Below, one piece after another: positions 47,495 through 57,149 of a stretch of DNA of 64,000 nucleotides. Source of the stretch: Porphyridium purpureum (taxonomy: Eukaryota > Rhodophyta > Bangiophyceae > Porphyridiales > Porphyridiaceae); NCBI GenBank assembly GCA_008690995.1, contig VRMN01000001.1, positions 1,302,001 to 1,366,000 on the forward strand. The letters run 5' to 3'. The notes beneath the pieces are model-generated. The model was not told the DNA's origin. It worked only from the letters and a program-made list of their open reading frames with translations, and did no database searches. Numbering within the stretch: the stretch's first letter is position 1; each line of letters starts with the position of its first letter. The translations under genes and the position numbers were made by a program.

Positions 47495-49807
47495 ATGCGC
47501 CTCTCCGTCAGAATGCCCGGCGCCGCCCTCGGCGCACTTGCGCTGCTGGTCTTGGTCGGCGCGTGTATCGGCGTGGCAGAGCCGGCGGGTCCCGTTCCGC
47601 GCCGCGCAGCGGACGTGCTGCCTGGTCTGTTACCGAGTGTCGGGCACCGACGCACGAGTTTGCGCGGAACTGGGCAGAGCGAGGACACGCGCGGCGCACA
47701 ATGGAAGCATTGGCGTCAAGCCACACTCGAAAGATTCATGACGGCGCGTCAGAACTTGGCAGAAATCTCGCAGGATTGTGTTGCCGCCCACCTTGCGCAA
47801 TGCGGAGTTGACTTGGAAGACCCGGCTAACGAGCTGTGCTTTGAGTGCTTCGCATCGGAGGTAGAGATAGACACGGCCGCATGTCTGAGCGGGTGCTGTA
47901 GCAGTTTTAGGGATACACTTTTGTCTTGCTTTGAAGAGGTGGCAGAAAGCTCCGCATGCAGCGCGGACGCGGACCAGGAACAGCTCGAGAAAGTCACGCC
48001 CGCTCTGCAAAGCTTTGACGAAGTCTGCGCCATAAGTGAGTGCCTGCTGCACGTCAGTGATGAGTGTGGCTTTGATGTTCGCAATCCAGAAGCGTTGCCG
48101 TGTGTGCAATGCACAGAGACTGACTGCTTTGACGAATGCTGCCCGGCACTTTTGGACTCTGCGGTTTGTGCAGCTGACGTGGCTCGCATCCGCTGCGGGC
48201 ATATGCTCAGGGATACAGGCGATATCGAGGCATTGATAGCATCTGCTGCGGATCTTGCAGGAAACGCATGCAGTATTCGTGCCTCTCCGGACTGTATGGC
48301 TGCGCTCGACGAAAGGTGCGGGCATCTCGAATCCCCTCCAGCGTGCAATGTATTGTCGAATAGGTACGATGCCAAAACATGCTGCAGAGCAGACTTGCGA
48401 GCTTATCGTTGTCTGACTGAAGGTGCATCTTTGGCGCCAGAGTGCAGTGACGAGGTTGGCGTAATCCGCGTCCTTGTTGATCAAGAATTTCAGAGCCGTA
48501 GTCGAGTGTGTGATTTAGCTTTCAGTCTGGCTAATGCAGACTGGGATGTCATCCAAGCAAACATGTGTGACACAAGCACCAGTGAATCTTGCACCTTAGA
48601 CACCTCAAGTGGGACTCCCTTGGATACATTGTGCGCATGCGATCCAGAGGATGATGAGGACTGCCAGCAAGAGTGCTGCGATGCCACACGTTCTGCAAGA
48701 GACTGTGTCGAAAGCCACTTGCGATTTTGCACAGGGGCGGGAGTGCATGGTGTGATCGCACGTGATCTTTTCGGGGGTCTTCTTGCTCGGACCGATTTCG
48801 AGATCTTGCACTGCGTCAATGTGAGCTCACCGAGTTTGCCTCCGGTAGAGTCTGGGGGGCCTTCCGGGCCTTCACCGCATCCGGTCCCCGATCCTTCGCA
48901 TACATTCGAAGCAGAGCCGTCAGAAAACGCGTCGGATACGGAGGAACCAGTATCGGAAACAGAAACGCCGACACCTGTGACAGGCATTCCCAGTCCAAAC
49001 ACATCTGAGGAGCCTTTAGATTCGGACGAACCTGCCTCTGAAACAGAAGAGCCGATAGCTGTGACAGGCATTCCTGGGCCAAACACATCTGAAGAGCCTT
49101 TAGATTCGGATGAACCGGTGTCTCAAACTGAAGGGCCTGCACCTGGGTCGAGTCTTCCTGGCCCAGCTTTATCGGAGGAGCCTTTCAGCACGGACGAGCC
49201 AGAGAATTCATCCCCTACAGGTGAACCAAGTGCTCAGCCCACCAACGACACCGCGGAGAGTTCAGAAGAATCTGAGCCAGCCACTGGGACGCCAACACCA
49301 ACGCCGACATCCGAGCCAACAGCAACAACAACGCCCGTGCCGACAGTGGCGGTTACAGCAACGAGCAGCCCCACGCCTGCGCCCGTGTGTATCGACGCTG
49401 AATGGATCGAGGCACATGGCCTGGACAAGGTGCACACCGGCGACGGCTTTGGCGAGCTTCTGTGCATTGTGGGGCTGGAAGAGCTGCCTTGCGGGACGCC
49501 GGACCACGTGCTGGAGGTGTCCGCCCAGAGCGTTGCGCGTATGCGCCGAGGCGGCTTGATGCTTCGCACGTACGGCGAGGTGTGCAGCGAGCGCGCATGC
49601 GTGAGGAAGCTGGGGCGCTTTAATGGCGTGCGTCATTCGGACGCGCACAGGATGCCGGAGCAGGAGGGCCACCGTGTGACGACCGTGTCGGACCGCGGGA
49701 CGGGATGGAGTGCGGTGGAGAACCGCGTGGTGGTGAGCGCGCTCAAGATGCGGTGGCCACGTCTCACGGGTGCGCTCGCTTATTTACAGCGTACGAACAG
49801 CGCATAA
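47495..49807 (+). CDS. secreted Cys-rich protein with Thr/Pro linker, paralogue B
   Basis: The 770-residue product has a clear signal peptide (MRLSVRMPGAALGALALLVLVGACIGVAEP). A Cys-rich region follows that aligns with paralogue A: CVAAHLAQCGVDLEDPANEL against CSTAHLGQCGIDFENPSSL, and RFCTGAGVHGV against RFCTRAGVEGA. A Ser/Glu/Pro linker then contains near-repeats of about 30 residues built on TGIPxPNTSEEPLDSDEP. The Thr/Pro linker and C-terminal domain are identical to A. NxS/T sites in the linker suggest glycosylation. It is probably an extracellular or wall protein. A GTG or ATG at 47513 (MPGAALG) is a possible later start. Confidence 0.8.
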   Translation: MRLSVRMPGAALGALALLVLVGACIGVAEPAGPVPRRAADVLPGLLPSVGHRRTSLRGTGQSEDTRGAQWKHWRQATLERFMTARQNLAEISQDCVAAHLAQCGVDLEDPANELCFECFASEVEIDTAACLSGCCSSFRDTLLSCFEEVAESSACSADADQEQLEKVTPALQSFDEVCAISECLLHVSDECGFDVRNPEALPCVQCTETDCFDECCPALLDSAVCAADVARIRCGHMLRDTGDIEALIASAADLAGNACSIRASPDCMAALDERCGHLESPPACNVLSNRYDAKTCCRADLRAYRCLTEGASLAPECSDEVGVIRVLVDQEFQSRSRVCDLAFSLANADWDVIQANMCDTSTSESCTLDTSSGTPLDTLCACDPEDDEDCQQECCDATRSARDCVESHLRFCTGAGVHGVIARDLFGGLLARTDFEILHCVNVSSPSLPPVESGGPSGPSPHPVPDPSHTFEAEPSENASDTEEPVSETETPTPVTGIPSPNTSEEPLDSDEPASETEEPIAVTGIPGPNTSEEPLDSDEPVSQTEGPAPGSSLPGPALSEEPFSTDEPENSSPTGEPSAQPTNDTAESSEESEPATGTPTPTPTSEPTATTTPVPTVAVTATSSPTPAPVCIDAEWIEAHGLDKVHTGDGFGELLCIVGLEELPCGTPDHVLEVSAQSVARMRRGGLMLRTYGEVCSERACVRKLGRFNGVRHSDAHRMPEQEGHRVTTVSDRGTGWSAVENRVVVSALKMRWPRLTGALAYLQRTNSA

Positions 49808-49817
49808 CTGGGCAGAG
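49292..49817. repeat. 526-bp segment identical to 46502-47027
   Basis: Second copy of the shared 3' module. Complete identity in 526 bp, beside strongly diverged 5' halves, points to recent gene conversion or unequal exchange. Confidence 0.95.
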
Positions 49818-50009
49818 GACATAGCGAATAGTAATGAGTAAAGAAATGTTTACGAAGAGAAAAGACGCTTTATTACTGATTTTGAGACTTTGGGGGCGAC
49901 AGCGGGGGGAGGCGTGTGCGAGACTGCGCGGTCCTGGTTGCGCGCGTTCCGAGACGGCGTGCTAGATGAAAGCCGCGCCTCAAGCCGAGCGGTTTGCGGC
50001 TACGGCGTC

Positions 50010-51452
50010 ATGGCGGATGATTCCAGACGCGGCTCGTCGTACTCACGGGCGAAAAGCGCAAGGGAAGGGATTGTCGAGCGCAACACGAAACTGCGGGCAG
50101 CCCTGCGGTCGCCGAGGGGGGGGACAGGCGGTGGCGGCGGTGATACTGTAGGTGGTGATGATTGCTTTGTGAGCGCTGCCACGGCCGCTTCCGGTCGGAC
50201 CACGGCAGCAAACCGAAACGGTCGCGGTCGAGAAGGCGGTTTGTTTGGGAAAGTGCATCATGTGCCTGGCTTCGGTGGGGCGCAGGCACATGAAGCCGAG
50301 GACCTGCCGGAACGTCCAATGCAGCAGAGAGGCATCCGGCAGGCCCGCCTTTCTTCTGTGCAAAAGGTAGACGAGGCGCAAATCCTCGTCCAAATGCTGG
50401 AAGAGCAAGAGCGAAACGCGAATGCGAATCAGAATCGGCATTGGCTGCCGCGGCTTCCAGTGCAGGTTCAAGCGAGTTTTCCGGCGTCGAGTGCTTCGCA
50501 ACAAGAACACCAGCAACATCAAGAAACTCGAAGTCCGTCTTCATACGATCGGAAGTTGCACGTCTTTGACGAACAGGAGCGAGCCATCCGGCAGCTTTTG
50601 CTCAAAGTCATAAAATTTGAGTTTGCGTGTTCGCAAGCTCTTGAGCTTGGTGCAGACCTAGGCAACCATCTTGCGAGCATATTTCGCGAGCATCAGCCAA
50701 CGCACACAGGAAAAGCAGAGGCAGACGCATTTCGGGACCAGCACAAAATGCTGGATGTACTGTTCCATACGCGCTTGCGAGTCGGATTGCGAAAGCACGT
50801 GTGCACGCCTTTACAAAAGCGGCTTGCAGAATTGTCTAACGTACGCACAGTCATTCAAAAACGCGATCAAGCAGCAGAGCGCGTCGATAAGCTTCGCAAG
50901 CGTGTGAGAGCACAGCGCATTGCGGGCTCTATGAAGCTGGACAATGGAGAACGGGAACTTGCATCTGCAAAGCTCGGCCTGTCCACATTGCATGGAGAAG
51001 CGGTTGCGTGCCTTGATCGCGTGACGGCAGATTTTGGTAATTATGTCCAACCGAGCCTCAGCGCCTTGTCGCATATTGCGAATCATTTTTACGGACGCGC
51101 TGCGAAGTACAGTGCGCCAACGTATCAAACTGCCACCAATGGGCGTCGCGACGCTCATTCTGGAACAATACAAGACGTATCGTCCGAAGGTCGCTCTTTG
51201 CGCGAAGTTGCTAGCGCGATGGAACAAGGCAACGAGGTCAAGATGGATGTGGATGAAATGAACCCACGCATGGAGGGAATGCGCTCGGAAGGGGATCACA
51301 CTCTATCCAAGCGCAGTATGCGGTCGCCTCGCGGTGGCGTGGAAGCTCAGCCGAACTCGCCACCTCGCACGAACCAGTACCCAACCACGAGCGCCGCTTT
51401 TGAACCTGAAGGGCCTGAAATGGAGCGATGGGACGACCTTGAATTTTCGTGA
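50010..51452 (+). CDS. BAR-like domain protein
   Basis: From ATG 50010 the product is 480 residues. The N-terminal about 190 residues are Arg/Gly-rich and disordered. From about 190 to 385 a long helical region reads like a BAR domain: KLHVFDEQERAIRQLLLKVIKFEF, KHVCTPLQKRLAELSNVRTVIQKRDQAAERVDKLRKRV, ASAKLGLSTLHGEAVACLDRVTADFGNYVQPSLSAL. BAR domains bend membranes in endocytosis and vesicle traffic. The C-terminal about 95 residues are disordered and acidic. The frame above 50010 starts only from TTG. The assignment is by pattern; a generic coiled coil is the alternative. Confidence 0.62.
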   Translation: MADDSRRGSSYSRAKSAREGIVERNTKLRAALRSPRGGTGGGGGDTVGGDDCFVSAATAASGRTTAANRNGRGREGGLFGKVHHVPGFGGAQAHEAEDLPERPMQQRGIRQARLSSVQKVDEAQILVQMLEEQERNANANQNRHWLPRLPVQVQASFPASSASQQEHQQHQETRSPSSYDRKLHVFDEQERAIRQLLLKVIKFEFACSQALELGADLGNHLASIFREHQPTHTGKAEADAFRDQHKMLDVLFHTRLRVGLRKHVCTPLQKRLAELSNVRTVIQKRDQAAERVDKLRKRVRAQRIAGSMKLDNGERELASAKLGLSTLHGEAVACLDRVTADFGNYVQPSLSALSHIANHFYGRAAKYSAPTYQTATNGRRDAHSGTIQDVSSEGRSLREVASAMEQGNEVKMDVDEMNPRMEGMRSEGDHTLSKRSMRSPRGGVEAQPNSPPRTNQYPTTSAAFEPEGPEMERWDDLEFS

Positions 51453-51916
51453 TCCCCGTCAAAATTCTTTGCTTCCTATGCTATCATGGGCATCTAGAAT
51501 GACATTTCTATTTCATGGTCCCGGGCCGGCGGCATGAATCCGTGTGGATGTAGAGGAATGTAAATATTGAGCAGCGTCGGGCAACAAGCGCCCTGTGCAT
51601 GCCCTGTGTAAATTTTGCGCGCGCTTCTGTCATGCAGCCTTGCTAGACGAAAACAAGGCCAAGTCGCCGACCAATCTACCATTGGGCAGGTCACTTGACA
51701 TATCACTGAGAAACAACATGTAAAGTGTTCTCTGTCACACCCAATCGAAGCACTTGCCGCGTACCACAGGCAGAAGGCTCTATACTCAGGTCAGGCTCCG
51801 CCTTGCCGTTGACAGCAACAATCGCGAGCGTTGAGCAATCAGTCCCGAACCGAGGGCTTGAATGAGTCCTGGGTACAATGTATATACAATGGGATAGCCA
51901 GTCACCCTGAAGATGG
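51453..51916. other. convergent spacer
   Basis: About 460 bp between the BAR-like stop and the cis-prenyltransferase stop. It probably carries both 3' UTRs; no other feature is visible. Confidence 0.6.
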
Positions 51917-52963
51917 TCACCCAAGCCCTCCAAATTTTCGATGGGCGGACTCATATTTTTCAAGGCAGCGCAGAAGTGTGTCCACTGAAAATTCGGGCCA
52001 CAAATCGTCCACGAATGCAAGCTCCGCGTACGCTGCCTGGTAGAGCATGAAGTTGGACAGGCGGGAGCAGCCACCTGTCCGGATGATAAGATCTGGTGGA
52101 GTACCGTCCAGCTCAAGCTGTTCCGCAAAGATGGTTTCGTTGATTTCATAAGGCTTAATGAGACCGGAGGAAACGAGCACCGCCAGTTTACGAGCGCATT
52201 CGACAATCTCCTGTGTAGCGCCGTAGTTCAGCGCCACGCGCAGGATCACGCTCGCAGATTCTGGACGAATGCTTGCATGTTCCATCAATGGGGCAATCCT
52301 GCGTGCCATTGCGTTGATCACGGCTCCAAATTCAGACAGGTCACCCCTTATTTCCAACAAAACGTTTTGCTCTATGAGCTGCGACAAGACGGGCTCCCTC
52401 GCCATGAACTCGTTGAGCAATTGCCGCAGCGACTTTAGTTCAGATGGTGGGCGCTTCCAGTTCTCCTTCGAAAACGCAAAGACGGTCAATTTCTTCACGC
52501 CGACGATTTTACACCAGCGGCATACACGAATCAGGCTCTGCAGGCCTTCCTTATGCCCTTCTGCCCGTTTCAATCCACGCAACTCTGCCCATCGTCCATT
52601 TCCATCCATAACGATGGCAACGTGCTCTGGCAGCCGGGTAAAGTGGTGTGCTCGCAGCCGAGACTCGTCGTTCTCCTGCGCCGAAGGAGTGTGGACGGCG
52701 TGAGTTCTGTGCTGCTGCACGGTGCTTGCATTATTCTGCGCGTCATCGTCGCACGGCAGCGGGACGTCGGCGGCCACAACGTGACACGAACAGCCCGGCC
52801 GCTTCGCCGCCGCGCGCGTGCCCCTGCTGCTCCTCCTGGCCGCAACAAGCACCGCATTCACGTCGTGTTCGGGCGCGCAGATGCCCTGCCTCGGCAAGCA
52901 CGCATATCTTCCAGCCCTCCTGCGCGGGCCCACCCGCAGCGCCGCAAACGCACACATCTCCAT
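51917..52963 (-). CDS. cis-prenyltransferase (UPPS/DHDDS family), plastid-type leader
   Basis: The 348-residue product carries all signatures of cis-prenyl transferases: HVAIVMDGNGRWAELRGLKRAEGHKEG with the catalytic Asp, TVFAFSKENWKRP, LRVALNYG and the C-terminal DLIIRTGGCSRLSNFMLYQAAYAELAFVDDLWP. It would extend allylic diphosphates with IPP in cis to make polyprenyl diphosphate, used for dolichol or plastid polyprenols. About 110 residues of basic, Cys/Ala-rich leader starting MEMCAFAALRVGPRR precede the domain and suggest organelle targeting. In-frame ATGs also exist at 53011 and 52957. The RTGG-CSRLSNF motif has Cys where many family members have Glu or Asp. Confidence 0.9.
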   Translation of the reverse strand: MEMCAFAALRVGPRRRAGRYACLPRQGICAPEHDVNAVLVAARRSSRGTRAAAKRPGCSCHVVAADVPLPCDDDAQNNASTVQQHRTHAVHTPSAQENDESRLRAHHFTRLPEHVAIVMDGNGRWAELRGLKRAEGHKEGLQSLIRVCRWCKIVGVKKLTVFAFSKENWKRPPSELKSLRQLLNEFMAREPVLSQLIEQNVLLEIRGDLSEFGAVINAMARRIAPLMEHASIRPESASVILRVALNYGATQEIVECARKLAVLVSSGLIKPYEINETIFAEQLELDGTPPDLIIRTGGCSRLSNFMLYQAAYAELAFVDDLWPEFSVDTLLRCLEKYESAHRKFGGLG

Positions 52964-53554
52964 CTCCCTCCTCGATGCCACCCTCACCACTTCCACCACC
53001 CCTGTCCGCATCCCGCTCCTTGTTGCCGCACGCGCCACGCGCCACGCGGATGTTGCTGTACCCTATCGTTCTCGACAAAGTACAGTTGTACGTCCGGTCA
53101 TGCGACCAGCAACAGAACCCAAGCGAGGTACAGCGTGCGTGCGAGATGCCAAACGCATGCTGCATTGCGGGGCGCGGCGCGAGCGGCAGGGTTTTGTCGG
53201 GTGCTGCGTGTGCGGCGCTGTACCTCACAGCGCGCTCTCGCTGAGATGCACTGGGATTTTTCCGTTTTCTTGGCAGGTTGTTTTTTTTTGGGAGGTTGCG
53301 AGACGGCTGGTCTCTCTCTCTGGTGGGAGGAGGAGAGCAGCGGCATAACCCACGAACCGCCAAAGAGATGACGATGAGGGTGATGGTTGCCGAAACCTGA
53401 TTTCTTCAGCTATATAGAACGAGCGCGTTCTCTACAGGCCTGATCGGGAGTTGAGAAGCAGAGTATCAAAGGCAGAGAAGGAGAAGGAGAGGGATAGGTG
53501 TAGGAAGGAGAGAGGTGGAGAGGAATTGTGCAATTGAAGAAGGTGTGAGAAGAG
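52964..53554. other. divergent promoter region
   Basis: About 590 bp between the cis-prenyltransferase (minus) and the light-harvesting gene (plus). It contains the TATA box at 53411 and a purine-rich leader before the light-harvesting start. Confidence 0.65.
53411..53418 (+). promoter_or_regulatory. TATA box of the light-harvesting gene
   Basis: TATATAGA lies 137 bp before the light-harvesting ATG. Downstream is a purine-rich leader of GAGAAGGAGA type. The position fits a transcription start near 53440 and a 5' UTR of about 110 nt, which is an estimate. Confidence 0.55.
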
Positions 53555-54166
53555 ATGGCTGCGTTTGTGTCTGGTTTTGGTCTGGCGCGCGCGTCCGCGG
53601 GACGCTCGTCTGTGTGCAGCAAGAATGCGCACGTCACCATGATGGCAAAGAGCAAGGCGATTCCGTTCCTGGAGGCGCCGGCGAAGCTCGATGGGACCCT
53701 CGTGGGCGACGTCGGCTTTGACCCGCTCGGACTGTCCGCGACGCTCGACGTCAAGTACCTCCGCGCCGCGGAGCTCAAGCACGGCAGAATCGCAATGCTT
53801 GCCGCGCTCGGCTTTGTCGTGCAGGAGATCCTGGCGCCAAAGCAGTCAGGGCCATTCACTGAGCCAGATCCGTTCCTCGCCATCTACAAGGTCCCAGTGG
53901 AGGGTTGGTACCAAATCATCGCCGCGATCAGCCTCGTCGAGCTCGTCACGTTCAAGGAGAACTACGACGGCAGCGCAGAGCCGGGCAACTTTGGCTTTGA
54001 CCCGCTTGGTCTTGGAAAGGACAAGTCGGTGTTCGACAAGTACGCACTCTCTGAATTGAAGAACGGCAGACTCGCTATGATCGCATGGACCGCGTTTGCG
54101 ATTCAGCAAATCGTCACGGGCAAGGGTGTGATCAAGCAGCTGATGGAATTCCAGCCCCTGATGTAA
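53555..54166 (+). CDS. light-harvesting chlorophyll a-binding protein (red algal Lhcr type)
   Basis: The 203-residue product starts with a short plastid transit peptide (MAAFVSGFGLARASAGRSSV). The three-helix LHC fold follows. Helix 1 has KYLRAAELKHGRIAMLAAL and helix 3 has YALSELKNGRLAMIAWTAF, each with the Glu/Arg pair and His or Asn chlorophyll ligand. Both are preceded by GFDPLGL repeats. Length is typical of the photosystem I antenna proteins of red algae, which bind chlorophyll a and zeaxanthin. It is a single exon with a TATA box upstream, as expected for a highly expressed gene. Confidence 0.95.
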   Translation: MAAFVSGFGLARASAGRSSVCSKNAHVTMMAKSKAIPFLEAPAKLDGTLVGDVGFDPLGLSATLDVKYLRAAELKHGRIAMLAALGFVVQEILAPKQSGPFTEPDPFLAIYKVPVEGWYQIIAAISLVELVTFKENYDGSAEPGNFGFDPLGLGKDKSVFDKYALSELKNGRLAMIAWTAFAIQQIVTGKGVIKQLMEFQPLM

Positions 54167-54628
54167 AAATTATCGCACGTCGGTCGTTCTCCACGCACGC
54201 GATTAAGAAAGCCCCTCCGAGCAATGCGCCAATCGTACAAAGTCTTTGAGCCAGAGACCAAATAAAAGATATAAACAAGAAACCTGGTCGCCGCTACGCT
54301 GCAATGCGCACAGCGCTTGTGCCAGCAGACTTCGAATGGAGCACGAACGGCAGCCCTCTTCAAAGATGGCAGCAAGTAATTCGGCTTTGAGTGCGTGCTG
54401 GAACCCACACAAGGTGACACGAAGCCAGCTCATTGACATGCGTACCTTGCCACACTTTTAATGAAGAGGAAGGGAAACGTACGTGTACGATACGACTTGT
54501 GCGCCGCTCGAATGTTCTCTTCTGATCAACAGGCCCGAAAACAAAAACAAAAACCGTCAAGCGATAGGTGCAAAACAGAACTTTGCCAGACCAAAGCCTT
54601 CATTGGCGATGCACCAATCCTGTCAGTC
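54167..54628. other. convergent spacer
   Basis: About 460 bp between the light-harvesting stop and the sulfotransferase stop. I see no gene or repeat; both 3' UTRs are expected here. Confidence 0.6.
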
Positions 54629-56464
54629 TCAGCCCACGTTTCGAGACAACGAAGCCGCACCGACTGCACCTGCTTCACCGGCACCCGCGCCCACAGTTCC
54701 GCCCAGCGAGGACGGTACCTGCCTGTCGTACGAAAATGCTGTGAAGTCCGATTCAAACTTGGTCTGCATTTTGAGCGCGAGCTCGGTGTCAAACCACGAC
54801 TTGCCACTCGCCAGCTCGCTCGTGCCCAAAAATCCAATTTCGTGTTGCTTGGGAAGACTCAGCCCCGGAAATCCAAGCATATTGAGCACTTGTCCCGAGT
54901 CCTCTCCCATGTTCTCGAAACGGCCCTGAAAGTCGTATTGAATCATGTCTAGGCCACATAGGTACGTCTGAGGTGCCCAATGCTCATTCATTTCGGCAGA
55001 CTCTTGTCCCTCCACGCGAGATACAAACTCGCGGAACGAGACACGACCATATTCTTGCGGAGTAAGGTTCTGCGCCTTGAAAAATCGGTATCCAAAAAGC
55101 TGGTACACAAACGTGGCGTATTCGCTACTGTCGAGAGCCTTTTCGACGAACTTGTTGTTAAATCCGCTCACTGCGCGCGTGTACGGATTGCGCACAAACA
55201 CAACCTTCATGATCTTTGGATCCTTCAGCAAAGCTTCCGCATCGTCCAGAGGCATTGAGTCCAAATACTCCAGACCGCTGGACTTGCGATTGTTCACTAC
55301 TTGGATGTCCGCGCCATCATTTAAGCCATTCATCTTTCGAATCAGATACTTCCACGCCGAGTTGGCAACCTTGGGGATAGGACAAAAGATCATGTTGGCC
55401 TTTTCCGAGTATATGAGTCGCCTGATCACGCCCCTCCTCTCCAACGCTGCTACATCCACAGACACAGACGGGGCAGCACTTCCGTGATCCTCTCGAAGCG
55501 CAGCCTGTTGCGCGGGCGACATATCAACCCATCCGAACCCGGTCTTTACGACAGGATCGATCCCACGCAGCGACACTGGAAGCGCTTGTTCTGGAGCATG
55601 TGAGTTCGCACCTAGGTTGATTGCTGATTCCGGCTCGGACACTACCTCTGGTGCGGCTACTCGACGCGCTTTGGCCTCTGTGGGATCTTCTGCATTGACG
55701 TCAAGCGGACCATTCCCAATCGTGTCACCAAGCACGGGCAGAGACTTGGCCTCTGGTTCTTTGACCGGCTCTTGCACGTCCGGCTCTTCCTTGATACTCA
55801 GACGCACAAGCTCATGGTCCTTGACGTTCAAGTATGAAAGCAAAAGCGGCGATTGCTCTTTCCCCACTGCCTGAATTCTTCGCTCCATCCAAGTGCGCCA
55901 CTCACCGCTCAGGCGGCGCTTGTAGTGTGACGGCGAAGGAATGAGCACAAACGACTCTGTGTTGTGTCTGAGGGTTCGCAGCGCGAGCCCCTCGGGCGCA
56001 CCATCGAAAGTTGTCGTCATGACACGAATAGTGAGCGCCACCACGGAGAGCAGCGACACGAATTTGAGCACTGCATTTGCGCCAATTCCAATCCTGCTTC
56101 CGCGAACCTTCGGCGACGGCAACAGCTTCGAACCGATTGAAGGATTGGGCAAAGAATGGAAATCGTCGAACGCCATTGCATCCAGGTGCATGAAGCTCGG
56201 CATGGAAAGCGATTTGGCGGGTGGGGACAAATCACTAGGATTCCTTGACACCACAAAGGAGGACTGTCGGGAATCCTGCAAATACCCAGGCATGCCGCCC
56301 AACTCAGGGAGTTGGCGCTGGCTATGGTACGGGGCGTAGACGGCGCTGTGCTGAGGCGATAAATACCCGGCCTCCTCGTCGCCTTCGTGCGACTGATAAT
56401 ACTGCAAGCGCGGCGGGAGCTCCGCGGCGTACGTGGCCTCGCCCCCAAAGCTTCCAGACATCAT
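54629..56464 (-). CDS. Golgi-type carbohydrate sulfotransferase (Sulfotransfer_2 family)
   Basis: From MMSGSFGGEATYAAELPP (ATG 56464) the product is 611 residues. A cytosolic region of about 130 residues precedes one membrane helix (VLKFVSLLSVVALTIRVM), giving type II topology. An acidic stem follows, then a sulfotransferase domain with the PAPS-binding motifs MIFCPIPKVANSAWKYLIRK (5'-phosphosulfate loop) and VVFVRNPYTRAVSGFNNKF (3'-phosphate site), and HWAPQTYLCGLDMIQYDF. It would transfer sulfate from PAPS to sugars in the Golgi, which fits an alga with a sulfated polysaccharide coat (inference). The C-terminus ends in a Gly/Ala-rich tail. Frame upstream to 56641 begins only with GTG. Confidence 0.88.
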   Translation of the reverse strand: MMSGSFGGEATYAAELPPRLQYYQSHEGDEEAGYLSPQHSAVYAPYHSQRQLPELGGMPGYLQDSRQSSFVVSRNPSDLSPPAKSLSMPSFMHLDAMAFDDFHSLPNPSIGSKLLPSPKVRGSRIGIGANAVLKFVSLLSVVALTIRVMTTTFDGAPEGLALRTLRHNTESFVLIPSPSHYKRRLSGEWRTWMERRIQAVGKEQSPLLLSYLNVKDHELVRLSIKEEPDVQEPVKEPEAKSLPVLGDTIGNGPLDVNAEDPTEAKARRVAAPEVVSEPESAINLGANSHAPEQALPVSLRGIDPVVKTGFGWVDMSPAQQAALREDHGSAAPSVSVDVAALERRGVIRRLIYSEKANMIFCPIPKVANSAWKYLIRKMNGLNDGADIQVVNNRKSSGLEYLDSMPLDDAEALLKDPKIMKVVFVRNPYTRAVSGFNNKFVEKALDSSEYATFVYQLFGYRFFKAQNLTPQEYGRVSFREFVSRVEGQESAEMNEHWAPQTYLCGLDMIQYDFQGRFENMGEDSGQVLNMLGFPGLSLPKQHEIGFLGTSELASGKSWFDTELALKMQTKFESDFTAFSYDRQVPSSLGGTVGAGAGEAGAVGAASLSRNVG

Positions 56465-56956
56465 GCTGGCAGCAGCCACGACACGGTGGCCCTGCCTTTC
56501 CAACCCGAGCTTCCGTTTGCTTCCCACTCGCGTTTCGCCCCTCCTCTCTTCCTGCGTGCGCCGATGCCCATCCACCCAGTTCCTTCCTTCCTCTTGTACC
56601 CGTACGCTCTTCACGTGCATGTGGCAACCCTCCGCCCTCACGCCCTCTATCTATGACTGTGTCTTTGTCTCACAATACAGCCGTGCATGTCCTTTTCACA
56701 TCGTTGTGCTAATCACCTCTCACTCCCCGCATTTTCGTCCTCCTCCTTCCGTCTTCCTATCAAATAGTCTCACTAACGCATCCCGCTTCATCATACTCCC
56801 ACCGAGCGTAGTCGGACATCCACCATCCACAATCCACACACCAAAATCAGGAGGTCGCGGCACTATTTCTACTCCGACAAACTGAGGCGGTGTGTCTGTG
56901 TCCCAACAACTGATCGGCCATCACGCCACCAACAACACTGCGCGGTGTGGAGGGGC

Positions 56957-56980
56957 GTGTGTGTGTGTGTGTGTGTGTGT
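56957..56980. repeat. (GT)n microsatellite
   Basis: About 12 GT dinucleotides in a row, followed by imperfect TGTGTC repeats to about 56999. Confidence 0.95.
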
Positions 56981-57141
56981 ATGTGTCTGTGTCTGTGCCA
57001 TTTCATTCACACGCCCGCACAAAAATAGACAGGGTTGTACTTCCACACCTCCGTGCACAGATAGACGCAGAGAACGCGTCAACACCCACCATGTTGGAGC
57101 CGATTTTCACGTGTTCTGGATTCGTGTCCTCGCCGCGTTGG

Positions 57142-57149
57142 TATATAAA
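57142..57149 (+). promoter_or_regulatory. TATA box without an assigned gene
   Basis: TATATAAA in a GC-rich setting, the best TATA match I noticed in the window. No intact gene follows. The nearest plus-strand coding trace is the metallopeptidase relic from about 58050. Confidence 0.45.

Noticed and set aside
44777-49817. Idea that the Cys-rich pair is a retro- or DNA-transposon product
   Set aside because: No terminal repeats, target duplications, transposase or reverse transcriptase; promoter regions differ between the copies.
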